The notes under the pieces were generated by a model that was not told the DNA's origin, did not search any database, and saw only the letters and a list, made by a program, of their open reading frames with translations. Below are positions 7,627 to 15,298 of a stretch of 56,075 nucleotides of DNA, in pieces. Positions within the stretch are counted from its first letter, which is position 1; each line of letters opens with the position of its first letter. This stretch comes from Phycisphaerae bacterium. Its GTDB lineage: Bacteria > Planctomycetota > Phycisphaerae > Sedimentisphaerales > Anaerobacaceae. The DNA is taken from positions 1 through 56,075 of the forward strand of contig JAUWBI010000011.1 in assembly GCA_030601745.1 (NCBI GenBank), given 5' to 3'. The translations under genes were made by a program, and so were the position numbers.

Positions 7627-8646
7627 TTATTTCAGCGAAACGATTCCACCTGTTTGTACAGATTTCTTTTCCGCCTCCACAATCTTTACCGAGTCACGGG
7701 AGTCTTCCAGCGTCGTCACGGGCGTAATTTTTTCACCTTTCAGCGCTCGCACAAAATGGTCGATTTGTAATATATACCCGTCCCCCGCCTGCACCTCCGG
7801 CGTAAACGCCTCACCTGCCGTGGGGCACACCTTAAAAGCCGGCTCCCGCGTGCAGTCGTAAACAATCGTCGCTTTTTCCTGCACGATATTAAAGCTCATC
7901 TCGAAACCGAACGAGGGCATCATCGCCCATCCCCCCTCCGCGGTAATGACCTTATCGTCGTCGTAAAGATACTGTGTTACAATATGAACCAGCTTTCCCG
8001 CACTGTTTTTGCCACCGAAACTATAGACCGCCCGCGGCATACCAAACAGGTAACACACGAAATCGGTATCGTGAATGTGCAAATCCAGTGCCACCCCGCC
8101 GCTGCGCTGCTCGTCCATAATCCAGTTGTCCTGGCTCCAGGTCGGCGTCGCAGCCAATCTTTGAAAGGTTGCGGCCAGCACCTTGCCGTACTCGCCGCTT
8201 GCCACGATGTCCTTCGTCTTTGCATACTCCGGCCAAAAACGCACACAATGCCCGATTTGCAATACCTTCCCGCTTGACTTCGCAGCGGCCATCATACTCT
8301 CGCACTCAGTGACATTTAGCCCCATCGGTTTTTCGCACAACACGTGCACGCCCGACTTCAGCGCCTCTATCGTGTACTGAGCGTGCACAAATGTCGGCAG
8401 AGCAATCGAAACTGCGTCCAGCTTCTCCTCTGTCAGGCACTTTGCGGTGTCGGAATAAATGTTGATGCCCGTAAAATCGACCGCGTCCTCTGCGCCTTCG
8501 ATATTGCCCACCGCCTTTTTCGAATCTTCGACGATATTCTCGTTTGCATCGCAAATGGCCGCAATCTGTGCATCGTCCCGTGCCTTCCAGCACCGATAGT
8601 GCATTCGCCCCATAAAGCCGAATCCCACAATTCCTATTTTAAGCAC
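7627..8646 (-). CDS. Gfo/Idh/MocA family oxidoreductase (cytosolic)
   Basis: NAD(P)-dependent sugar or cyclitol dehydrogenase, 339 aa. The N-terminal Rossmann motif IGIVGFGFMGRMH is followed by DAVSIALPTFVHAQYT and the family's EKPMGLN lysine-proline motif (HVLCEKP), with the substrate-site HIHDTDFVCYLFG in the C-terminal domain. There is no Tat signal, unlike the two other family members in this window. The start is GTG at 8646 with AAGGAGCAGGAACA before it. It is the first gene of the leftward cluster (dehydrogenase, isomerase, DUF5107-TPR, symporter, URO-D protein). Confidence 0.9.
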   Translation of the reverse strand: MLKIGIVGFGFMGRMHYRCWKARDDAQIAAICDANENIVEDSKKAVGNIEGAEDAVDFTGINIYSDTAKCLTEEKLDAVSIALPTFVHAQYTIEALKSGVHVLCEKPMGLNVTECESMMAAAKSSGKVLQIGHCVRFWPEYAKTKDIVASGEYGKVLAATFQRLAATPTWSQDNWIMDEQRSGGVALDLHIHDTDFVCYLFGMPRAVYSFGGKNSAGKLVHIVTQYLYDDDKVITAEGGWAMMPSFGFEMSFNIVQEKATIVYDCTREPAFKVCPTAGEAFTPEVQAGDGYILQIDHFVRALKGEKITPVTTLEDSRDSVKIVEAEKKSVQTGGIVSLK

Positions 8647-8726
8647 TGTTCCTGCTCCTTATTACCCCGCACAAACTGACATTTCCTAAACTAAGGCTAA
8701 TTTAGCTACGCTGCTAAACTTTCACC

Positions 8727-8755
8727 AAAATAGCAAATCTGCCTGGCAAATACAA
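8727..8755 (-). promoter_or_regulatory. Weak candidate promoter for the Gfo/Idh cluster
   Basis: On the minus strand, TTGTAT (8750-8755) and TATTTT (8727-8732) are separated by 17 bp. Each hexamer matches the sigma-70 consensus only at about four positions. It is the best pair found upstream of the GTG at 8646. Confidence 0.3.
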
Positions 8756-8954
8756 TTGTCTTGCGCACTTTTTGTTAATTTATCTTCCAATGTGGCTGCA
8801 AGCCAGGTTACCAGGTTATCAGGAGGCCTGATGCCCTGATTCCCTGATCCCCGCAATTGGAGGGGATATAGTCATTTAGCAGGTGGATTTAACGAAAAGA
8901 TGCCTGGAGTTCCCTGTTTTTTTCCACGCAGATTTAGTATAGTAGGAGGCAAAG
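8756..8954. other. Divergent intergenic region with CCAGGTTATCAGG repeats
   Basis: Between the divergently read Gfo/Idh gene and the secreted protein at 9007. It contains CCAGGTTACCAGGTTATCAGGAGGCCTGATGCCCTGATT..., an iterated CCTGAT/ATCAGG motif that reappears at 26.70-26.77 kb. The rest shows no recognisable RNA. Confidence 0.5.
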
Positions 8955-9014
8955 ATGGAAGAACAAAGCCAAACTAATGGTAAATATCGAATGAAGGGAG
9001 CCGGTTATGTATAA
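8955..9014 (+). CDS. Possible 19-aa leader peptide
   Basis: ATG at 8955 follows TAGGAGGCAAAG, a better ribosome binding site than that of the next gene. It opens a 19-codon frame (MEEQSQTNGKYRMKGAGYV). Its TAA at 9012-9014 overlaps the start region of the gene at 9007 in another frame, which would allow coupled translation. No family is recognised and chance is not excluded. Confidence 0.25.
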   Translation: MEEQSQTNGKYRMKGAGYV

Positions 9015-10218
9015 GAAACATTTTTTAGTGAGTCTTTTTTTCTTGTCTATTTTTGGGCTGCTTTTCCCTGTGTGTATAGTTGCCCAGCCCCGCCCCTCGG
9101 AGGGGCGGGGCCAGCAGCGTCCAGTGAAGAAAATCGTCGAGTACGGCTGGGACGTCCCTTACCCTGATTTTATCCGGCAAAACATCCGCAAAATGGAGAA
9201 GCGTCCCTTTGAGGGAATCATCTTCCGCACGAAGGGATTTGACCACGTCTTCGACATCCGACCCTGGAAGCAGGCCGAGTTCCAACCGCAGTTGGATACG
9301 CTCGCTGATATCAAATGGCAGAAATTCACGGACAATTTTCTCACGCTCTATGCCGCTAACAAATGGAAGATGGACTGGTTTAATGATGACCAGTGGAACA
9401 CGATTGCCGAGAATATGAAATTGTTCTCCCTGGCGGTGCGCTGCGGTAACTGTGTGGGGGTCTGCTTCGACCCTGAACCCTACGGCACCGACCCCTGGGT
9501 CTATCCCGGCTCATATAAGGACAGGTCGTTTGAGCAGGTTGCCGACCAGGTCCGCCGTCGCGGCCGGCAGTTCATCACCGCCCTGCAGGAACACATGCCC
9601 GAACTGAGGGTTTTGAGTTTCTTTCAATTAGGCCTTTTCCGGGATATCGTTGACGAACCTGACCCGAAGACCCGCCAGGAAAAACTGCTTAAGAAGTGGA
9701 TGGTCTTGCTGCCTGCCTTTTGCACAGGAATGCTCGAGGGCGCTGCGCCCGGTACCATTCTCATCGATGGCAACGAGCTGGCCTATTACTATGAAAGCCC
9801 TCATGACTATTATCGTGCCTACCACCTCATCCGACAGCGTGCCCAGTCACTGGTTCCCGAAGCCCTGCGGAAAAAATATAACGCCCAGATGCAGGTGGGC
9901 ATGGCATTGTATATAGACCAGACGCTGGGAAAGCGCACCGGACAGACCACCAGCCATTTCCTCACGACCGAGCAACAGCTCAAGTTTTTCGAGCACAATG
10001 TGTATTATGCTCTCACCACCTCGGATGAGTATGTCTGGTGCTATAGCGAAAGGATGAACTGGTGGCTGCCGCCCGAAAAGGCTGGCAAAGACCGTATCCT
10101 GCCGCCGGGCGTAGAGGAAGCCCTCATCTCCGCCCGGCAAAAGTACCAGCAGGGCAAACGCTTAGGTTACGACATTAAAGATATGATTGAAGCCGCCCGG
10201 AAAAAGAGGCAAAAATAG
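9007..10218 (+). CDS. Secreted TIM-barrel/glycosidase-like protein of unknown function
   Basis: A 403-aa protein with a clear signal peptide (KKHFLVSLFFLSIFGLLFPVCIVAQ). After it come VEYGWDVPYPDFIRQNIRKME, FEGIIFRTKG, AVRCGNCVGVCFDPEPYG, ELRVLSFFQLG, TILIDGNELAYYY and TTSDEYVWCYSERMNWW. The order of beta-strand/acidic loops (DPEPYG, DGNE, SERMNWW) is what one expects of a (beta/alpha)8 glycoside hydrolase-like barrel, but no named family is recognised. GAAGGGAG precedes the ATG. The palindromic insertion directly after the signal peptide adds PRPSEGRGQ. It is a single gene on the plus strand, followed by a 315-bp repeat-filled gap. Confidence 0.7.
   Translation: MYKKHFLVSLFFLSIFGLLFPVCIVAQPRPSEGRGQQRPVKKIVEYGWDVPYPDFIRQNIRKMEKRPFEGIIFRTKGFDHVFDIRPWKQAEFQPQLDTLADIKWQKFTDNFLTLYAANKWKMDWFNDDQWNTIAENMKLFSLAVRCGNCVGVCFDPEPYGTDPWVYPGSYKDRSFEQVADQVRRRGRQFITALQEHMPELRVLSFFQLGLFRDIVDEPDPKTRQEKLLKKWMVLLPAFCTGMLEGAAPGTILIDGNELAYYYESPHDYYRAYHLIRQRAQSLVPEALRKKYNAQMQVGMALYIDQTLGKRTGQTTSHFLTTEQQLKFFEHNVYYALTTSDEYVWCYSERMNWWLPPEKAGKDRILPPGVEEALISARQKYQQGKRLGYDIKDMIEAARKKRQK
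9084..9115. repeat. 27-bp palindromic insertion, copy 5
   Basis: Symmetric core CCCGCCCCTCGGAGGGGCGG with GG, between direct repeats CCAGC at 9084-9088 and 9111-9115 (27 bp). It encodes AQ-PRPSEGRGQ-Q just after the predicted signal peptidase site. Confidence 0.85.
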
Positions 10219-10254
10219 CTTACCCGTTTTTGCCACACGATGACAAAACTGAGG

Positions 10255-10398
10255 AGTTAAGCTACCTGGAATAATTTTTTAGACAATCGAGCGGAGTCAT
10301 CCCCAAGCTGCGCTTGAGGCTGCCACCCAACGCAGGATTGACATTATGGTTTTTAGCGTCTGACCATTGTCTAAAAACTTTGTAACAGTAGCCTAACT
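10255..10398. mobile_element. MITE-like long inverted repeat with a repeat inside
   Basis: The ends pair over a long distance: AGTTAAGCTAC (10255-10265) with GTAGCCTAACT (10388-10398), and TTTTTAGACAAT (to 10287) with ATTGTCTAAAAAC (10366-10378). The interior holds a family D repeat (10292-10328). There is no coding capacity. A small non-autonomous element or a long transcriptional hairpin fits; it lies 40 bp after the stop at 10218. The rest of the gap to 10506 shows nothing recognisable. Confidence 0.55.
10292..10328 (-). repeat. Family D repeat, copy 1
   Basis: On the minus strand GGGTGGCAGCCTCAAGCGCA then GCTTGGGGATGACTCCG. It matches 42407-42443 almost exactly. The interior CCTCAAGCGCAGCTTGGGG folds as an imperfect hairpin. 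Confidence 0.75.
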
Positions 10399-10506
10399 GT
10401 TCAAATAAGTACCATCATTTTCATATTTTCATCACGTCTCCGTCCTGATGATTCGTCAGCGTGATTTGCTCGGCCCCATTAGAAGTCCCAAACGAAGCTC
10501 CGACAC

Positions 10507-10557
10507 GTGGCATGGCCATCTTGGCCGTGTTTTTCACGGGCTGGAAGCCCGTGCCAC
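10507..10557 (+). repeat. Family B double-hairpin repeat at an FGE-like gene 3' end
   Basis: GTGGCATGGCCATCTTGGCC, then GTGTTTTTCACGGG, then CTGGAAGCCCGTGCCAC. The stop codon of the minus-strand FGE-like gene (10534-10536) lies inside it, so the repeat supplies that protein's last residues and its terminator-like hairpin. Confidence 0.8.
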
Positions 10558-11736
10558 ACTTACTTCTAACGGGGCTGGCCCCTTTGCTCCGCGAAATCCC
10601 ATGATACTACTTTCTTTGAGAGGGAGCTGCGTGGCCCCGGTGATGGCATCACAGGCCGACGGAACCGCCATCCACGAACCACCTCGCACCATTCGAAATC
10701 CATCCAAACCGGTATGATACGGCGTTGAATACCAATCCAGGGTCCACTCGGCCACATTTCCGGCCATATCGCAGGCCCCATAAGGACTGTTAAACTTATC
10801 GAAGCTTCCCACCGGTGCCGTGCAGGGAAATCCGTCATCCTCACCATCGCAATTACATCGGTAAACACCCTTAGCGTTCGGTGATTCATTTCCCCAGGGA
10901 TATTTTCTCTCGGGCAGAGGGTTTTTACGCTGCCTTGTTTTATCGCCATCCAAATAAACCCCGCCCCGGAGAGTTTTCTCCCATTCGGCCTCGGCCGGCA
11001 GTCTCAAACCGCACCACCTTAAAAACGCCGCTGCATCATACCAGGATACATACGTAATCGGATAATTTTCTCTGCCCGGCTTTACACTGTAAGTAAAATT
11101 AGGGGCGGACCCATTCTGGACAATGCCGCAGCGGCGACTGTCGGACATTCGGTTATTCCAGCCAACTCCCTCTCGACCGATTTCGTTGAGATAATCCGCG
11201 TACATAGAAACTGTGGTTTCGTATTTTGCTATGTAAAATAATGGCAGAGCACAAATGGGCTTTTGGTTTTTCGACTCGTCATAACCTCCACCCGGGATGC
11301 TCTTCATCTTGAATTCTCCCCCCGGAACCCGCACCATCTTGATTCCACGAACTCGAAACTTCAGTTGGCTAATATCCACAAGACGTATTTCGCCTGTTTC
11401 ACGAAATTCTCTAAAGTTTGTTTCGCTTGTTCCCCACCAGATATTCTTCTTGTGTCCCGGACTCTTGACAAGGTCATAACCATTGCCTCTGAGATACTCC
11501 ATAGGAAGAAAGTCCCAAGTAGTGCCTGAATCCTTGCTATAGCGGATAAAAACGTATGCGGGACAATCCTTTGAAATTTCCGGGTCATTTATGTCATACT
11601 CGATAATTATCCTCGGGCCGCCCAGTTCAGTTAGTTCCTGTGTTACCTTCGTATTGGAAATCTCAATCCACTGCGCGTAAGACAAATTACAGCAAATCAG
11701 GGAGACAGCCACTAATAGCAAAATCCTTTTGGACAT
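10534..11736 (-). CDS. Exported SUMF1/FGE-sulfatase domain protein
   Basis: A 400-aa protein with a signal peptide (MSKRILLLVAVSLICCNLSYA), an N-terminal beta-rich region (about 25-135) and a C-terminal formylglycine-generating-enzyme-type domain (about 136-385). The latter shows IKMVRVPGGEFKM, YPITYVSWYDAAAFLRWCG, RLPAEAEWEKTLRGG, YPWGNE, GACDMAGNVAEWTLDWY and MVRGGSWM. Family members may convert sulfatase Cys to formylglycine or bind ligands; whether the catalytic Cys pair is present is unclear. The start at 11736 gives the signal peptide; longer readings run into the family B repeat at 11778. The last residues (PLEVSVARASSP) come from the repeat at 10507. A sulfatase is encoded nearby at 13332. 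Confidence 0.8.
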   Translation of the reverse strand: MSKRILLLVAVSLICCNLSYAQWIEISNTKVTQELTELGGPRIIIEYDINDPEISKDCPAYVFIRYSKDSGTTWDFLPMEYLRGNGYDLVKSPGHKKNIWWGTSETNFREFRETGEIRLVDISQLKFRVRGIKMVRVPGGEFKMKSIPGGGYDESKNQKPICALPLFYIAKYETTVSMYADYLNEIGREGVGWNNRMSDSRRCGIVQNGSAPNFTYSVKPGRENYPITYVSWYDAAAFLRWCGLRLPAEAEWEKTLRGGVYLDGDKTRQRKNPLPERKYPWGNESPNAKGVYRCNCDGEDDGFPCTAPVGSFDKFNSPYGACDMAGNVAEWTLDWYSTPYHTGLDGFRMVRGGSWMAVPSACDAITGATQLPLKESSIMGFRGAKGPAPLEVSVARASSP

Positions 11737-11777
11737 CTTATTTGGGTTCCCGCAAGGCGGGGTCCCTCCTTTTAAGA

Positions 11778-11828
11778 GTGGCACGGCCATCTTGGCCGTG
11801 TTTTTCACGGGCTGGAAGCCCGTGCCAC
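11778..11828 (+). repeat. Family B double-hairpin repeat between genes
   Basis: GTGGCACGGCCATCTTGGCC, GTGTTTTTCACGGG, CTGGAAGCCCGTGCCAC. It is nearly identical to 10507-10557 and lies between the FGE-like gene start and the stop of the upstream oxidoreductase. It could form a processing or termination hairpin. Confidence 0.85.
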
Positions 11829-11854
11829 TAAGCTTATTTTGTGTTCAGGAGTTT

Positions 11855-13204
11855 TTATACTTTCTCGGGTATAACCCAGGGTTTTCTGTAGTTGGCCTTT
11901 AAGTACTTGTTGGCTTCGGCGTCACTTACAAACGTTTCAGTTGCGCCGTCAAATTTAAGTTTACGGTTTCCAACCCGATATGAGATATTGGCAAGATGGC
12001 ACAACACCATCGAAAGGTGCGCTTCTTCAATATCGGCTTTAGGTTTCTTTCGGGTGCGGATACAGCTTATGAAATCCTCAAAATGCTCGTCGATTATACT
12101 TCCGAATTTCAGGCTGGCCGGCTCTGAGACAACCGCTTTACTCTGACGAGTACTTCTATCCCCCTCGAACACCTGCCATCCGCCGCCGTGTCTGCCAAAG
12201 CACATAAACCCTTTAGTTCCGCATATTTCCACCTTTGTTGCGGAGAAAGGCCAGTCAGGAAACTTGGTCTTGTCTTTCAGGTGAACGATTCGATGCATAT
12301 AAGGCGACCAGAGGGACGCTTCGAAAAGTAAGGTAAGTTTGCCGAGCTCAAAGGTAGTGAACTGAGTGTCCGGCTGCTCTCTGCCGTCGTCGAAGCGGTA
12401 AACCCCTCCTGCATTGCAAACAGTGTCGGGATATTTCTTGCCAATTAAGTACCGCGCCAAATCAACCTGATGAATCATATCAGCCATAATATAGCCGACA
12501 TAGAAATCCCACAGCCTCCAAAACCACCTGCCCGGACGGTAGGGCAGCATAGGTGACGGGCCGCACCACAAATTATAATCCAGACCTTCCGGAACCGGCT
12601 GCACATCAGCCACACGAATAGGCCCCGATTCCTGCATAAGAAATACGCGGGCCAGATAAATGTCCCCCAGTTTACCACTGCGGATGTACTCAGCGGCTTT
12701 GTCGGTATATGGGGCGCTGCGGCTTTGGGTCCCAACCTGAACAACCCTGTTGTATTTACGGGCCGCCTCAACCATCTTTCTGCCATCCCAGATGCTCAGC
12801 GACAGTGGTTTTTCAACGTAAACATCTTTTCTCGCCTGGCAGGCCAAGATTGTACCCAGTGCGTGCCAGCGGTCGGAAGTGGCGATAACAATCGCGTCGA
12901 TTTGGCGGTCGTCGAGCATTTTACGAAAATTCTGCACAAATTTCGGCTTGTAGTTGTGGCCTTCAATCACAATCTCTACTGCCGGCCCATAGCATCGGGT
13001 ATCTGCGTCGCAAATATATTTAATCTTAACGTCAGACCTTTTCACGAGACTTCTCAAAAGCGCGCGTCCCCGACCGCCGACCCCCATTATTCCCAGAACG
13101 ACTTTGTCTTTAGCCGCCAGACTTTTGCTCTGAGACAAGACGGTAAACGTCGTAGCTGTACCTATTGAACCTTTCAAAAATTCTCTGCGATTTATTGATT
13201 TCAT
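11855..13204 (-). CDS. Gfo/Idh/MocA family oxidoreductase with Tat signal
   Basis: A 449-aa exported dehydrogenase-like protein. Tat motif NRREFLKG, then the Rossmann motif VVLGIMGVGGRGRALL, DAIVIATSDRWHALGTILAC, YVEKPLSLSIWDGRKMVEAARKYN with the EKP motif, VQVGTQSRS, and a C-terminal domain with DMIHQVDLARYL. This is the planctomycete-type exported Gfo/Idh family, in which the cofactor is carried folded through Tat. The start at 13204 is preceded by GGAGAAAAAAA. The neighbours (sulfatase upstream, FGE-like protein downstream) suggest sulfated glycan breakdown. Confidence 0.9.
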   Translation of the reverse strand: MKSINRREFLKGSIGTATTFTVLSQSKSLAAKDKVVLGIMGVGGRGRALLRSLVKRSDVKIKYICDADTRCYGPAVEIVIEGHNYKPKFVQNFRKMLDDRQIDAIVIATSDRWHALGTILACQARKDVYVEKPLSLSIWDGRKMVEAARKYNRVVQVGTQSRSAPYTDKAAEYIRSGKLGDIYLARVFLMQESGPIRVADVQPVPEGLDYNLWCGPSPMLPYRPGRWFWRLWDFYVGYIMADMIHQVDLARYLIGKKYPDTVCNAGGVYRFDDGREQPDTQFTTFELGKLTLLFEASLWSPYMHRIVHLKDKTKFPDWPFSATKVEICGTKGFMCFGRHGGGWQVFEGDRSTRQSKAVVSEPASLKFGSIIDEHFEDFISCIRTRKKPKADIEEAHLSMVLCHLANISYRVGNRKLKFDGATETFVSDAEANKYLKANYRKPWVIPEKV

Positions 13205-13300
13205 TTTTTTTCTCCTATGAATGTACTGTGCAAAATAATTTATTGAGCATCTTTCATCTCGCAGGCCGCTTTCGTAAAAAGTCGGCACGCCGCGGAGGTG

Positions 13301-13346
13301 GACCCCACACCAATTAGGCGTGAGCCTAAGCTCAATTGGTGCGAAC
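13301..13346 (-). repeat. Family C palindrome, copy 2 (sulfatase 3' end)
   Basis: CACACCAATTAGGCGTGAGC and CTAAGCTCAATTGGTGCGAA form the same inverted repeat as at 6393, in the other orientation. It overlaps the last codons and stop of the sulfatase gene (13332), making its C-terminus (RTN). Confidence 0.75.
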
Positions 13347-14867
13347 TTTCCTTTTTGGCTGTCCCCGACCGGCTTTGGTATCCTGTTCGGCCATAAACTT
13401 CTTCAGCGCCTCCGGCGATTTATGCTTCCGGAGCGCCTCCAGTGCCGCATCGTTCGTTCGTTTCATCCACTCAAGCAGTTCCTTACGCATCATTTCGATA
13501 TCTTTTTTGTACTTGACGTCGTCGATGAGGCTATGCAGCGCATCCGCATCATTTGCGAAATCATAAAATTCTTCCACGACTCTATATTGGAAAAGCCGAA
13601 CACGGGCGGCGACTTTCGGATTGGTTTCCGCGGCGGCCTGCATGGTCTTAAACGTCAAGCCTGACTGCGATTCGTTCTTAAAGACTCTTTTGCCGTCCGA
13701 CCACGGGTTGAATATATATCCGAACCTGTGGTTCTGTACGCAACGCATCGGATAACGTCTCCTCGCTGATGTCTGATGGAATTGCGTGAATACCTTGTCG
13801 CGTCCAGCCTGTTTCTGCCCGAACAAAAGCGGTAGAAATGAAAAACCGTCCATCCTTTTGGGCTGTGCCTGTCCAGCCGCGTCAAGTACGGTGGGCATAA
13901 AATCGATGGCCGATATAAAGTGTCGCTTGTCCACACTGCCGGGCTTGACCTTGCCCGGCCAACTGACAATCCACGGCGTCCGCGTGCTGTGCAGGTAGCA
14001 GTTGGTCTTGGAAAACGGCAGCGCCATACCGTTATCAGAGAGAAACATTGTCAGAGTGTTTTCTGCCTGGCCCGATTCCCGCAGAGCGCGCATTACCGCC
14101 CCCACGGTATCGTCGCATCGGCGGACCGAGCTATAATATTGCGCTATTTCCTTGCGTACCTCCGGCAGGTCAGGCAGAAAGCCGGGGACCTGGATTTCGT
14201 CGCGTCGATACACTCGTGAGGGCTTTGGAATATCCTTGAGTGCCTTCGCAAACCTGTTTTGCTCCTGCTTACTGCTATGAAACGGGCGATGCGGATCGTG
14301 CGAATTGGCCATCAGAAAAAACGGCCGGCTTTCACTTGCGGCTTGTTGAAAGAAACTCCTGGCAAATTTATAGTAAAGTTGCGGGTCGCGACCCCGCCCT
14401 AATTCTCTGGAATCTTTGACCAGGTCCCACTTGAACTTGTCCGCAGGCGCCAGGTGCTTGACTTTACCAAGGATGCCGTTTAGGTAGCCGGCCTCGTGCA
14501 GTTTCTCCTGCAGTGTCGGCACATTCGTGTTAATTGGCTCAAAGCCCTCGGCTCCGTTACGGTGCGGATAGCGGCCGGTCATTAGCACCGACCGGCAGGG
14601 CTGGCAAACTGCTATGGTAATATGAGCATAGTGAAACCGCATACCATCGGAAGCCAGGCGGTCAATATTAGGCGTGATATCGGGAGTCTTGCCGCCAAAG
14701 CAGCCTGGCGAATCCCAGTTCATATCATCGACCGTTATCAGGAGAATGTTCGGTCGTTTCCTCTGCTTATTGGCGGTGAATACCGGCGCGCACCCAAATG
14801 CCATCACCGGGGCGCCTAAAACCGTCGCTCTTAAAAACTTCCGACGTGTTATAAGAGTTGTGCCCAT
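13332..14867 (-). CDS. Type I sulfatase, exported
   Basis: Arylsulfatase-type enzyme, 511 aa, cleaving sulfate esters outside the cytoplasm. The N-terminus carries a twin-arginine signal (TRRKFLRATVLGAP) followed by a possible lipobox ending FGC. The sulfatase core has PNILLITVDDMNWDSPGC (metal-binding Asp pair) and the CxPxR formylglycine motif as CQPCRSVLMTGRYPHRNG near residue 88, then FLMANSHDPHRPF and the FLSDNGMALPFSKTN metal site. The Cys-type motif needs an FGE; the SUMF1-domain gene at 10534 is a nearby candidate partner. The 3' end runs into a family C palindrome. The ATG at 14867 follows AAGAAAG. Confidence 0.9.
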   Translation of the reverse strand: MGTTLITRRKFLRATVLGAPVMAFGCAPVFTANKQRKRPNILLITVDDMNWDSPGCFGGKTPDITPNIDRLASDGMRFHYAHITIAVCQPCRSVLMTGRYPHRNGAEGFEPINTNVPTLQEKLHEAGYLNGILGKVKHLAPADKFKWDLVKDSRELGRGRDPQLYYKFARSFFQQAASESRPFFLMANSHDPHRPFHSSKQEQNRFAKALKDIPKPSRVYRRDEIQVPGFLPDLPEVRKEIAQYYSSVRRCDDTVGAVMRALRESGQAENTLTMFLSDNGMALPFSKTNCYLHSTRTPWIVSWPGKVKPGSVDKRHFISAIDFMPTVLDAAGQAQPKRMDGFSFLPLLFGQKQAGRDKVFTQFHQTSARRRYPMRCVQNHRFGYIFNPWSDGKRVFKNESQSGLTFKTMQAAAETNPKVAARVRLFQYRVVEEFYDFANDADALHSLIDDVKYKKDIEMMRKELLEWMKRTNDAALEALRKHKSPEALKKFMAEQDTKAGRGQPKRKVRTN

Positions 14868-15298
14868 TTTTCTTTCTTGTTTTTTCTGTGTTGTCGTATC
14901 ACAAGCCACACTGCTGTACTCATATTTTGTAACTATATCTAAATCCAACGGTCAATACAAGCCATTTATGGAAAGTCCCTTGTCAAAATCCCTCTCTATG
15001 GTTGTCGTCATACACTGGTTACCCCGCACTTATTTTCATCCGCACATATACACAAAACATGCTTTTTCTCCTGGATAAAAATAAGTGCGGGGCAAATTGG
15101 AGTTGTTTTGCTGATGTAAACATAGTATCTTATAAAAATGAAGCTCAGCCGCGTGACTGAGCAGTTTTAAATGAAAATATTTGTTAAATTTATTGCGTGA
15201 AAGAAAACGAACTGGGAAATATTTGATGTCTCAAAGTATTGAAATCAGGATGACCTTTTAACATGGAATAAAGTTCATTTTTTGAAAGGAGTTTTGTA
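14868..15298. other. Divergent intergenic region with one strong inverted repeat
   Basis: It separates the leftward sulfatase from the rightward propeller operon, so it should hold both promoters, but no convincing -35/-10 pair is visible. At 15022-15036 and 15078-15092 lies a perfect 15-bp inverted repeat (CCCCGCACTTATTTT / AAAATAAGTGCGGGG) with a 41-bp loop. The region from 15100 to 15290 is AT-rich and could contain the operon promoter. Confidence 0.5.
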
